From an uncultured Myxococcales bacterium (GTDB lineage Bacteria; Myxococcota_A; Polyangia; Fen-1088), in contig CALAOV010000141.1 in the NCBI GenBank assembly GCA_937889515.1, positions 1 through 56,626 of the forward strand: 56,626 bases of DNA, given 5' to 3'. Of the stretch, positions 30,027-39,800 are shown piece by piece. Under the pieces are notes generated by a model. It saw nothing but the letters and a program-made list of their open reading frames with translations. It did not search any database and was not told the origin of the DNA. The position numbers and the translations under genes were made by a program. The first letter of the stretch is position 1. The number at the start of each line of letters is the position of its first letter.

Positions 30027-30987
30027 GTGGAGGACGCTCCCCGCGGCAGATGTCCGCGCCATCCTCGAGTCGTTCGGCATTGCCGGCTACCGTGCGCACC
30101 GGCCGATCCCGGTCGGGACCATCAATACGAATCTCGGGGTCGAGACCGACCAGGGACTGTTTTTTCTGCGCGTGAACGAGGGTAAGTCGCTCGACGACGT
30201 GGTCCGCGAGGCGGCGATCGTCGCGCACGTGGCGGCGCGGGCGGTTCCGACGCCGGCGCCTCTGCAGTCGACCGCCGGTCAGCCGTTCGTCCTGTGGCGC
30301 GACCAGATCGTGTCGCTATTTCCGTGGGTTCCGGGGCGCACGCTGGCCCGGGCGGACCTCGCGCCGGAACAAGCGGCCGCGGTCGGCGCCGCGCTGGCCA
30401 AGCTGCACCTCGCGGGGAGCGACCTTTCCGACCGTCGTCCCGGCCGATACGAGCCCGCCGAGATCGCGCGGCGCCTCGAGCAAATCGCCGGATTGGGCCC
30501 CCCCGAGCTGGCAAATGCGGTGGCGATTCTGGCGCCCGAGCTGGCCCGGCTGGCCCTCGAACGCGCGCCGGAGCTGCCGACGGGCCTCATCCACGGCGAT
30601 CTCTTCATCGACAACGTCCTTTTCACCGACGACGGCCAGCTCGCGGCGTTGATCGACTTCGAGCAGGCGTCCTGGGGCCGACTCGCCTACGACCTGGCGG
30701 TCACCGCGCTCGCCTTCGGATTCGGCCGCGACGATTTCCGCCCCGAGGTCTTCCGTGCGCTCGTCGCCGCCTACGCCGCGGTTCGTCCGCCGACCGCCGA
30801 AGAGCGCGCCGCCTTCGGCGCCGAGCTGCGCTTCGCCGCCTGCCGCTTCGCCATCACCCGCATCACCGACGTCCACCTCAAACAGGGCACCGGCGCCGCC
30901 CCCGGCAAGCGCTACCAGCGCTACCTGGACCGCCTGGCCTGCATCCAGGAGCACCTCGCCGCCGCCGACGGCCTCCTGGCCCTCTAG
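30019..30987 (+). CDS. Homoserine kinase-like / APH-family phosphotransferase
   Basis: TNLGVETDQGLFFLRV, LIHGDLFIDNVLFTDDGQLAALIDFEQASWGRLAYDLAV. Confidence 0.85.
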   Translation: MAEWRTLPAADVRAILESFGIAGYRAHRPIPVGTINTNLGVETDQGLFFLRVNEGKSLDDVVREAAIVAHVAARAVPTPAPLQSTAGQPFVLWRDQIVSLFPWVPGRTLARADLAPEQAAAVGAALAKLHLAGSDLSDRRPGRYEPAEIARRLEQIAGLGPPELANAVAILAPELARLALERAPELPTGLIHGDLFIDNVLFTDDGQLAALIDFEQASWGRLAYDLAVTALAFGFGRDDFRPEVFRALVAAYAAVRPPTAEERAAFGAELRFAACRFAITRITDVHLKQGTGAAPGKRYQRYLDRLACIQEHLAAADGLLAL

Positions 30988-30988
30988 G

Positions 30989-31318
30989 CTATTTTCGAAC
31001 CATGTTGATGTACTTGCGGAGCGTGTCCTTGCGCTCTTCGTCGAGGTCGACGTAGCGGATGCCCATGTCCATCGGCGGCTCGCGGTTGGCCCACACGACC
31101 TCGCCTGTCACCGCGATCGACGCATCGAGATCGGGAAAGTTCAGCACCAGGTCGACCATCGTGCCGACCTCCTCGACGCCCGAGGTCTGGATGCAGACGC
31201 CGCCCAGCGAGATGTTCTGGATGCGGTGGAAGAGCAGGACCTCATTCCCCGTGTAGTCGACATAGGCGTTGACCTCGAACCGGGGGAATTCTCGTGCCTG
31301 CTCAGGGGAGTCGCCCAT
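30989..31318 (-). CDS. PilZ domain protein
   Basis: EFPRFEVNAYVDYTG...IQNISLGGVCIQTSGVEEVGTMVDLVLNFP...VVWANREPPMDMGIRYVDLDEE. Confidence 0.88.
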   Translation of the reverse strand: MGDSPEQAREFPRFEVNAYVDYTGNEVLLFHRIQNISLGGVCIQTSGVEEVGTMVDLVLNFPDLDASIAVTGEVVWANREPPMDMGIRYVDLDEERKDTLRKYINMVRK

Positions 31319-31488
31319 GGTTTTTCACTATCCCAGATCCTCCGGGGGGTCAAAGGTCCTGGTGTCCCGCTTGCCAAACTGGCACGACGCTGCCGACCGG
31401 TGCGACGAACCGGCAGGATGGCCCCCGGGCCGCCCGATGAATCCGGCGGGACTTGCTGGAATGGTTCGTGCATTCCCGCTGGGGTTTG

Positions 31489-31995
31489 ATGATCGACCTC
31501 GATCCCCGCCGTTTGAAGATCGTCGCGCCGAGCGTCCTGGTACTCCTGGTCGCCGGCTCCGCGGGCGGCTGTGCGCACCGGGAGTACTTCCCGGGCACGA
31601 CCATCGTTCGCAGCGACGAGAATCGGAAGATCATCGAGACGGTCGAGAAATACCGGCAGCGGCTGCTGACGCGGAACACGGTCGGGCTCCTGGCGCTGGC
31701 GTCGCAGAAGTACTTCGAGGACTCGGGGACGCCGCGCTCCGACGACGACTACGGGTACGACGGGCTCAAGAAGGTGCTCGAGGTGCGGCTCCAGCGGGTC
31801 AAGTCGCTGCGGTACGAGATCGAGTACCGCAACATCCGGGTGACCGGCGACCAGGCGGAGGTCGAGGTCTTCCTCGACGGATCCTTCGAGCTGGGGGCCG
31901 CCGAGGCGGGTGATCGTTATCGGCGCGTGAACGACTACCACCGTTTCCTGCTCGAAAAAGAGAGCGACGAGTGGAAGTTCGTCGCCGGGATGTGA
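31489..31995 (+). CDS. Putative lipoprotein, NTF2-like
   Basis: MIDLDPRRLKIVAPSVLVLLVAGSAGGCAHRE lipobox; DQAEVEVFLDGSFELG...NDYHRFLLEKESDEWKFVAGM. Confidence 0.65.
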   Translation: MIDLDPRRLKIVAPSVLVLLVAGSAGGCAHREYFPGTTIVRSDENRKIIETVEKYRQRLLTRNTVGLLALASQKYFEDSGTPRSDDDYGYDGLKKVLEVRLQRVKSLRYEIEYRNIRVTGDQAEVEVFLDGSFELGAAEAGDRYRRVNDYHRFLLEKESDEWKFVAGM

Positions 31996-32007
31996 GCCCG
32001 CCCGGCG

Positions 32008-32379
32008 CTAGGCGCAGTAGCGCTCGATAGCTTCGAACAGCTGGTTGAGATCGAGCGGCTTCATCACCAGCTCGGCGGCGTCGACCAGCACCGGACGCTT
32101 GCCGGTCGCGGTGATGACCACCAGCGGAATGTCGGCGATCTCGGGGTGCTGCTTCTGCTCCTTGCGGAACTGCCAGCCGTCCATGACCGGCATCATGAGA
32201 TCGAGCAGGATCACGCAGGGGCGGGGCGAGGCGGCCTTGAGGTGGTCGAGCGCCTCTTGGCCGTTTCCGACGCAGGTCACCTCGTAGCCTTCGTCTTCCA
32301 GGACCTCGCGCAGCGAGTCCCGGATGTCGGCGTCATCGTCGACGACCAGAACTCCCCCGCAGGGGCCCGCGTGCGGCAT
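32008..32379 (-). CDS. Response regulator receiver domain protein
   Basis: GGVLVVDDDADIRDSLREVLEDEGYEV...VILLDLMMPVMDGWQF...ELVMKPLDLNQL. Confidence 0.93.
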   Translation of the reverse strand: MPHAGPCGGVLVVDDDADIRDSLREVLEDEGYEVTCVGNGQEALDHLKAASPRPCVILLDLMMPVMDGWQFRKEQKQHPEIADIPLVVITATGKRPVLVDAAELVMKPLDLNQLFEAIERYCA

Positions 32380-32434
32380 GTCACAATGGTTGGGTCGCGG
32401 GCTGGCCTTGTCAAACGGTTTGGATGCACCCACG

Positions 32435-33376
32435 ATGTCTGCGCGCATGCGGATCCTCTGTTTGGCACCGGCGGTCGCCATCGGCCTCGCCGTCGGGCCG
32501 AGCGCGCAGGCGGAGGTTCGTCCCAGCGGGCCGCTCGACACCGCGGCGCTCATCGCCACCCGCTACCGCGTCGAGCCGAACGTCGTCTATCTCTCAGTGG
32601 GTGGTTGGAGCGGCAAGCTCGACCTCTACGTCCCGAGGCGTCCGGATGGTCCCATGCCGATCGCGATTCTTTTTCACGGCGGCGGTTGGGTCACCGGCAC
32701 CAAGGACGAAATCGCCCTCGACGTGCTGCCCTATCTGGTGATGGGTTTCGCGGTGGCCAACGTCGACTACCGACTGGCGCGGGTTGCGACGGCGCCGGCG
32801 GCCGTGCAGGACAGCCGCTGCGCGCTGCGCTGGGTGGTCCGTCACGCCGCGCAGTACGGCCTCGACACCGATCACCTGGTCTTGGTCGGGAGCTCTGCGG
32901 GCGCACACCTGGCCCTCATGGCGGCGCTGGCGCCCGCGGGCGCGGGGTTCGATGGGCTCTGCCCCGGGGACGAGCCGCTGCGCGTGGCGGCCGTGATCAA
33001 CTTCTTCGGCGTCGTCGACGTCGCGGAGCTGCTGGGGCCGGCGAATCCGCGCGATTTTGCGGTCGGGTGGATGGGCGGCGGTCCCGAGCGGGCCGCCCTG
33101 GCGCGGCGGGTCTCCCCGATCACCTACGTCGGAAAGAGCTCGCCGCCGATCTTCACCGCCCATGGCGATGCCGATCCGGTAGTCCCCTTCACGCAGGCCA
33201 AGCGGCTCCACGAGGCGCTGACCCGAGCGGGCGTGGCCAACCGGCTGTTTCCCCTCCGTGGCGGCGGCCACGGGGAATTCGACGGCGCCGAGGTGCTGAA
33301 CGTGAACCGTGCGGTGCGCGACTTTCTGGTCAAGCGCGGGATCGTCAAAGCGGGCGGGTCCGAGCTGCTGCACTAG
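32435..33376 (+). CDS. Secreted alpha/beta hydrolase (esterase/lipase-like)
   Basis: Signal peptide MRILCLAPAVAIGLAVGPSAQA; HGGGWVTG; GSSAGAHLAL; HGDADPVVPF; GGGHGEF. Confidence 0.88.
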   Translation: MSARMRILCLAPAVAIGLAVGPSAQAEVRPSGPLDTAALIATRYRVEPNVVYLSVGGWSGKLDLYVPRRPDGPMPIAILFHGGGWVTGTKDEIALDVLPYLVMGFAVANVDYRLARVATAPAAVQDSRCALRWVVRHAAQYGLDTDHLVLVGSSAGAHLALMAALAPAGAGFDGLCPGDEPLRVAAVINFFGVVDVAELLGPANPRDFAVGWMGGGPERAALARRVSPITYVGKSSPPIFTAHGDADPVVPFTQAKRLHEALTRAGVANRLFPLRGGGHGEFDGAEVLNVNRAVRDFLVKRGIVKAGGSELLH

Positions 33377-33467
33377 CCGCAAATGGGGCCGATGGCTGAT
33401 GGGGTGCGCCGCGGGTCGCGGGGGTGCGCCGCGCCGCGCGTCGCGTCTGTGATAAGCTCGCCCGTCG

Positions 33468-35141
33468 GTGGACGCCGAGCCTCTCTCACCGCCCGACCCG
33501 CGTATCGGCAACGTGCTGCAGGGGCGATACGTGATCCAGTCCCGGCTCGCCTCGGGCGCCATGGGCGTGGTCTACAAGGGCGAGCGCCTCCAGCTGGGGC
33601 GGCCCGTGGCGGTCAAGTTCCTTCACCCGTGGATCGCGGCGCAGAAGGCGTTTTTGGGCCGGTTCGAAAACGAGGCGAAGGCGATGAGTCGCCTCGCCCA
33701 TCCGAACTGCGTTTCGGTGATCGACTTCGGCGTCGAGGGCGCCCCCTACCTGGTGATGGATTTCGCGACGGGCCACACGCTGCGCGAGGTGATGCAGCAG
33801 GGGCCGCTGCCGGCCGGGCGCGTGTTGCGGATCGCCCAGCAGCTCCTGGCGGGGCTGGCGCACGCGCACGCGCAGGGCATCGTGCACCGCGATCTCAAGC
33901 CGGAGAACCTGATCTTGAGCGGCGAGACGACGCTCGACGAGCACCTGCGCATCCTCGACTTCGGCCTGGCCAAGCTGCGCGATGGGCCGGCCATGACCGC
34001 TGGCCTGGCGGTGGGGACGCCCAGCTACATGTCGCCGGAGCAGTCGGGTGGCACGGGCGCGATCGACGCCCGGACCGACCTTTACACGGTGGGCGTCGTG
34101 CTGTTCGAGATCCTGGCGGGTCGAAAACCATTCCAGTCGGCGAACGTCGGGGAGGTGATCCTCATGCACCGGGAGGCGCCGCCGCCGCGCTTGCGCGAGG
34201 TTGCGCCGGCCGCCGGGTACTCCGCGGCGCTGGAGGGTGTGCTCGAAAAGGCGCTCTCCAAGTTGCCCGAGGATCGTTTTCAGACCGCCGCCGAATTTGC
34301 GGCGGCGCTCGAGGCCACGCCCGAAGCGCGGGGCGTCGTCGCTCCCGTCGCGAGCCCCCCCGCCCCGGTCCCGGCCAGGACCACCATCGATACCGTCTCT
34401 GCGGTTCGTCGTCGAATGGGAGACCCGTCGGCGGGCGTGGCGGCGGCACCGCCCGCGCCGCCGATCCGCCAATGGCGCATCGGCTGGTTCGTCGGTGGTT
34501 TCTTGCTGGTCGCCCTGCTGGCGCTCTCTTTTGGGCGTGGGTTGCGCCGGCGGACCGGCCCGACGTCGGGTGCGATTCCCGCGCCGCCGGTCGCGACGTC
34601 GCCCCTGCCGTCGTCCGCCCCCACGCCGTCACGGTCGGCGCGTTCCGCAGCCGTGCCCGCGCCCGTCGCGCCCGCGGTCATCGCGCCCGCGCCCGAGGAT
34701 CCGCGCGTCGAGGAGGCCCGCCAGCTGGTGGCCGCCGGTCAGGCCGGAAAAGCGATCGAGGTTCTCGATCGCTTGCGCGCCGAGAAGCCCACCGACGCCG
34801 ACGCCCCGTACCTGCTGGCCACGATCTATTTCGACACGCGCCGCTGGTCCGAGGGATTGGCGGCGGCGCAAGCGGCCGTGCGGGAGAACCCCGCGCTCAG
34901 GACCGACGGCGATCTCATCCGGGGCGTCATCCGATCGCTCGCGAGCGATCGCGGCTATCCGCGTTCGGAGGCCTTTCTGCGGACGCTCGGTGCGCCGGCG
35001 CAGCCATTCATCAAGGAGGCCGCCCACCGAGATCCCAATCCGCTGGTTCGTCAGCGCGCCGCCGACATACTGGGTGGTGGGGGCAGCGGTTGGGGCGGCG
35101 GATCGAGGACGCGGAGCTCGTCGAGCCTGTTCAAACGGTAG
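33468..35141 (+). CDS. Hanks-type Ser/Thr protein kinase with TM and C-terminal TPR-like region
   Basis: ASGAMGVVYKGE, VAVKFLH, HRDLKPENLIL, DFGLAKL, YMSPEQ; TM WFVGGFLLVALLALSFG. Confidence 0.93.
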   Translation: MDAEPLSPPDPRIGNVLQGRYVIQSRLASGAMGVVYKGERLQLGRPVAVKFLHPWIAAQKAFLGRFENEAKAMSRLAHPNCVSVIDFGVEGAPYLVMDFATGHTLREVMQQGPLPAGRVLRIAQQLLAGLAHAHAQGIVHRDLKPENLILSGETTLDEHLRILDFGLAKLRDGPAMTAGLAVGTPSYMSPEQSGGTGAIDARTDLYTVGVVLFEILAGRKPFQSANVGEVILMHREAPPPRLREVAPAAGYSAALEGVLEKALSKLPEDRFQTAAEFAAALEATPEARGVVAPVASPPAPVPARTTIDTVSAVRRRMGDPSAGVAAAPPAPPIRQWRIGWFVGGFLLVALLALSFGRGLRRRTGPTSGAIPAPPVATSPLPSSAPTPSRSARSAAVPAPVAPAVIAPAPEDPRVEEARQLVAAGQAGKAIEVLDRLRAEKPTDADAPYLLATIYFDTRRWSEGLAAAQAAVRENPALRTDGDLIRGVIRSLASDRGYPRSEAFLRTLGAPAQPFIKEAAHRDPNPLVRQRAADILGGGGSGWGGGSRTRSSSSLFKR

Positions 35142-35223
35142 CTCGCGTTATTATAACCCCATAAAGAAGTAACTTTCATTGCCTTATTGGTGGCTGATAT
35201 CCTGCCACGGTGGACGAGCCTGA

Positions 35224-36810
35224 ATGGCCGGCGCGGAGGGTTCAGTGGCGACGGTGAGAACGTCGGATCCGCTGGTCTCGCGCCTGGAAGAACAGGTACG
35301 CGAGCTGCGCGGCGCGCTGGAGGATGCGGCGGAAGCGATCTGCCGCATCGATCTCGACGGCCGGGTGCTTTCGGTCAATCGCGCCTTTGTCCGGCTGGGC
35401 GGTGGCGGGGCGTCCGATGCCGTGGGGCGGAGCTGGGAGGATCTGGTGGCCCCGCTCGATCGGCCGGTGATCGAGGCCGATCTGCGCGCCGGCAGCGGGA
35501 AGGTCGAGCGGGAGGTGCGCGGGCTGCGCGAGGACGGAACGATCTTCGAGATGCAGCTGACCATCGTCCCGGTCTTCGACGCGCACCCGAGTCGGCCCGT
35601 CGCCAAGGGACACTACTTCTTCATCCGAGATCTGACCGAACGGAAGCGGATGGAGAACCAGCTCATTTTCGCCGGCCGGATGGCCGCGGTGGGGACGCTG
35701 GCGGCGGGGGTGGCCCACGAGATCAATAATCCGCTCGCGTACATCGTCGCCAACATCGATTTCGCCCGCCACCAGATCACCACCGTGGCGTCGCGCCTGT
35801 CGCGAAGCGACGCGGGGGGCGGCCCGGGGCACGTGCTGGATGAAACCGGCGAGGCGCTGACCGAGGCGCGGCAGGGGGCGGAGCGGGTCCGCAACATCGT
35901 CCGCGACCTTCGGGTCTTCGCCCGCGGCGACGAGGATCAGAGCGGACCGGTCGGTGTGCGGCGGGTCCTCGATTCGTCAATCAACATCGCCTGGAACGAG
36001 ATCCGGCACCGGGCGCGCCTCGTGAAGGACTACGGCGACACACCGATGGTCGAGGGAAACGAGTCGCGGCTCGGTCAGGTGTTCCTCAACCTGCTGCTCA
36101 ACGCGGCGCACGCCATCCCCGAGGGGGAGACCGAACGCAACGAGATCCGGGTGAGCACCCGGACCGACGCGCGGGGCTACGCGGTCATCGAGGTGCGCGA
36201 CAGCGGGATGGGAATTCCGATCGAGATCCGGGAGCGGATCTTCGACCCCTTCTTCACGACCAAGTCGGCGGGGGAGGGGACCGGGCTCGGCCTGTGGATC
36301 TGCAGCGGCATCCTGAGCGCGCTCGGCGGCGAGGTCCGGGTCGACAGCGAGATCGGTCGCGGGAGCACCTTCCGGGTGACGCTTCCCCCGGCGGCCATGG
36401 AGGCCGCCAGCGGGTTCGAGGCGCCGACCACCGAGGGGGAGGCGGCGGGCGGCCGCCTGCTCATCATCGACGACGAGCAGATGATCCTGGGGGCGCTGCG
36501 CCGGTCGCTGAGCGGCGAGTACAACGTCACCTGCGCCAGCGACGGTAGGCGCGCGCTAGAGCGTCTGCGCGCGGGTGACCGCTACGACCTCATCCTGTGC
36601 GATCTCATGATGCCGGAGATGACCGGCATGGATGTCTTCGCCGAGATCGAGAAACTCGCGCCCGATCAGGCGGAGCGCATGGTGTTCGTCACCGGTGGCG
36701 CGTTCACCACCCGGGCGCGCGAGTTCCTGGAGCGGGTGCCGAACGCCCGCGTCGAAAAACCGATCGACTTCCAGAACCTCCGCGTCCTGCTGCGCAATCT
36801 GCGCCGCTGA
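35224..36810 (+). CDS. PAS-HisKA-HATPase-REC hybrid sensor histidine kinase (soluble)
   Basis: AHEINNPLAYI H-box; GQVFLNLLLNAAHAIP; GEGTGLGLWICSGI; C-terminal LLIIDDEQMILG...ILCDLMMPEMTG. Confidence 0.93.
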   Translation: MAGAEGSVATVRTSDPLVSRLEEQVRELRGALEDAAEAICRIDLDGRVLSVNRAFVRLGGGGASDAVGRSWEDLVAPLDRPVIEADLRAGSGKVEREVRGLREDGTIFEMQLTIVPVFDAHPSRPVAKGHYFFIRDLTERKRMENQLIFAGRMAAVGTLAAGVAHEINNPLAYIVANIDFARHQITTVASRLSRSDAGGGPGHVLDETGEALTEARQGAERVRNIVRDLRVFARGDEDQSGPVGVRRVLDSSINIAWNEIRHRARLVKDYGDTPMVEGNESRLGQVFLNLLLNAAHAIPEGETERNEIRVSTRTDARGYAVIEVRDSGMGIPIEIRERIFDPFFTTKSAGEGTGLGLWICSGILSALGGEVRVDSEIGRGSTFRVTLPPAAMEAASGFEAPTTEGEAAGGRLLIIDDEQMILGALRRSLSGEYNVTCASDGRRALERLRAGDRYDLILCDLMMPEMTGMDVFAEIEKLAPDQAERMVFVTGGAFTTRAREFLERVPNARVEKPIDFQNLRVLLRNLRR

Positions 36811-36814
36811 GGCA

Positions 36815-36848
36815 GGCGCCGCCTCCCGCGGCGGAGGCCTCCGGCGCC
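36815..36848. terminator. Candidate bidirectional terminator hairpin between convergent genes
   Basis: GGCGCCGCCTCC...GGAGGCCTCCGGCGCC imperfect inverted repeat; no clear T-tract. Confidence 0.35.
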
Positions 36849-36859
36849 GCTCAAGCGAA

Positions 36860-39800
36860 CTACTGGCAGACCAGCATGGTCGGATCACATGAGGTCGTCG
36901 CCGGACAGGTGAGCGTACCGGCCGTCGTGTCGCAGCCCCCCGCGCCGTCGCAGGAGAGCGTGAGAAGCTGCGTCCCGTCGGCAGAGCAGGCGGCCCCGCA
37001 GACCGTCGAAGCGCCGTAGTTCTGGCAGCCGCCGGTGCCGTTGCACAGGCCGCTATTGCCACAATTCGCGGCAGGCGATTGAGGCTGGCAGGTCCCGGTC
37101 GGGTCGGCGCCGCCGGGCAGGACGTTGGCGCACGTTCCCTCGGCGCCCGGGACCGCGCAGCTGGTGCAGGAGAGCGGGCAGACCGAAGTGGTGCAGCAGA
37201 CGCCGTCGGTGCAGAACAGGCCCGACTGACACTGGTCGGTGCTGCCGGGCGTGCAGGTGATGCCCATCGAGTTGCGCGGCTTGCAGGTGCCGCCGAGTCC
37301 GGTGCAGTAGGCGGTGGCGACACAGTCGCCGTCCGTGTTGCAGTGGTTGGGGCATCCGGGCGACGCGGTCGTGCAGAGATAGGGGAAGCAGTCGGTGCTG
37401 GCCGCCGAGGGGCAGGTGCCGCCGCCCGAGCAGCTGACCGCGTGGATGAACAGCGAGCCGGAGCAGGAGGACGACCCGCAGCTCACGCTGCTCGACGCCT
37501 GTTCGCAGCGGTTGGCGCCGTCGCACAGGCCGTCGTTGCCGCAGGTTCCGTTGGCGGTGCATTGACCGGTCGGCGCCGGAGACCCCGAGGGTATCGACGC
37601 GCAGATTCCCGTGCTGTTGACGTTGCAAGCCTGACAGGCGCCGCAGCCGTTGGTCGAGCAGCAAACGCCGTCGATACAGTTGCCGCTGGTGCATTCGTGC
37701 CCGGTCCCGCAGGTGGCCCCCAGGCCGTTCTTCGGCGTACAGGTTCCGCTCGTCGTCGAGGTGCAGTAGTCGCCGCCGATGCAGTCCGTGTCGTCGTTGC
37801 AGGTGGTGTTGCAGGCGGTGCTGGAAGCGCAGACGTAGTCGCCGCAATTGCCGGCCGCCGGCGTCACGCAGGTGCCCACGCTCCCGCCGGAGCAGTGCGA
37901 CGCGGCCGTGAAGGTCGCTCCGCTGCAGGTGGCGCCGGGGGCGCAGGCCACGGTCGCGGCGGCCTGGGTGCAGGCGCCGGAGCCGTTGCAGGTTCCGGTG
38001 TTGCCGCAGGTCGTGGTGACCGGGCAGCGGGCATGCGGATCGGCGAGGCCGCCGGTCACGTTGGCGCAGATTCCGCTGCCGCTGGCGCAAGCCTGGCAGG
38101 TCCCGCAGGCGGCGGTGGAACAGCAAACCCCGTCGACGCAATTGCCGCTGTTACATTCGTGGCCGGTCCCGCAGAGGGTTCCGTTGGTCTTGACCGGGAG
38201 GCAACTTCCGCCCGCTGCGGTGCAATAGTTCCCACTCGCGCAGCTGCTGTCGACACCCGTGCAGGTGGTGGTGCAGGCGGTGGCGCCACAGATGTAAGGC
38301 GCGCAGCCCGTGGTCGGCTGGGTCACGCAGCTGCCATTGCTGGCCGTGCCAGAGCAATGCGACACCAGGGTCGCCGTCGAACCGGTGCAGGAGGGTGTTC
38401 CGCAGCTCACGCTGCTGGCGGTCTGGGTGCAGGCGCCCGAGCCGTTGCAGGTTCCGGTGTTCCCGCAGGTCGTGGTGACCGGGCAGCGGGCGTGCGGATC
38501 GTTGAGACCGCCGGTCACGTTGGCGCAAGTCCCGCTGCCGTTGATGTTGCAAGCCTGGCAGGTCCCGCAGGCGTTGGTCGAGCAGCAGACCCCGTCGACG
38601 CAGTTGCCGCTGCCGCACTCGTGGTTGGTGCCGCAGGCGATCCCGAGACCTTTGTCGGCCACGCAGGTCCCGTTCGAGGTGGCCGTGCAGTAGTCGGCGC
38701 CGATGCAGTCCGTGTCCGCCGCGCAGGTGGTCTTGCAGGCGGTGGTAGAAGCGCAGACATAGTCCCCGCAGGTGCCCGCGGCCGGGGTGCTGCAGCTGCC
38801 GGTTCCCGAGCAGAATGGCTGGGCCGTGAAGGTCGCGCCCGAGCAGGTGGGTCCGTTGCAGGGGACCGACGTGCTCGCCTGCTGGCAGGCGCCGCCGCCG
38901 TTGCAAGCCCCGGTGTTGCCGCAGGTCGTGCTGACCGGGCATTGTCCGGTCGGCGCGGCCGTCCCGGTCGGGATCGGCGAGCAGCTCCCGAGGCCGTTGA
39001 CGTTGCACGCCTGGCAGGTGCCGCATGGCCCGCTGCCGCAGCAGACGCCGTCGGTGCACAGGCCGCTGATGCATTGGTTCGCGGCGGCGCAGACCTGGCC
39101 GTTCGGCTTGAGGGCGCAGCTCTTGCTGGATCCCGAGCCCTGGCAGGTGAGCGGCGAGACGCAATCCGTGTCGGCCGTGCAGGTGGTCTTGCAGACCTTG
39201 TTGGTGGTGTCGCAGTTGAAGCCGCCGGAACAGGTCGACGAGGTGGGCGCGGCGCAGCTGCCGCTGCCGCTGCAGTGCGAGATGGGCGTGAAGGTCGTGC
39301 CGCTGCACGACTGGCTCCCGCAGGAGATGCCCGTGCCGGCGAGCTGGCAGGCGCCGGCGCCGTTGCAGGCCCCCGTGTTGCCGCAGGGCGGGTTCGGCGC
39401 GCAGAGACCGTGCGGTTCGGGGGCGTTGGCGGTGACATTGGCGCAGGTGCCCGGGCTCCCCGCGGTATTGCAGGCCTGGCAGGTGTTGCAGGAGCTGGAG
39501 CTGCAGCAGACCCCGTCGACGCAGCTGTCGCCGGTCAGGCAGTCGCCGTTCGCTGTGCAGGCCTGTCCCAGCCGTTTCTTGTTCCCGCAGACGTTGATCT
39601 TGGGGTCACAGATCTCGCCCGAAACGCAATCGCCGTCCACCGAGCAGGCGGCCTTGCAGGCGGTCGATCCGTTGCAGAGGTAGGGGGTGCAGCTGCTGGT
39701 CGTCGCCGCCTGGCAGGCGCCCTTGCCGTCGCAGGTCCGTCCAGAGGTCAGCGTCGAGCTTGCCGCGGGGCAGACCGGCGCCGCGCAGGAGGTGCCGCCC

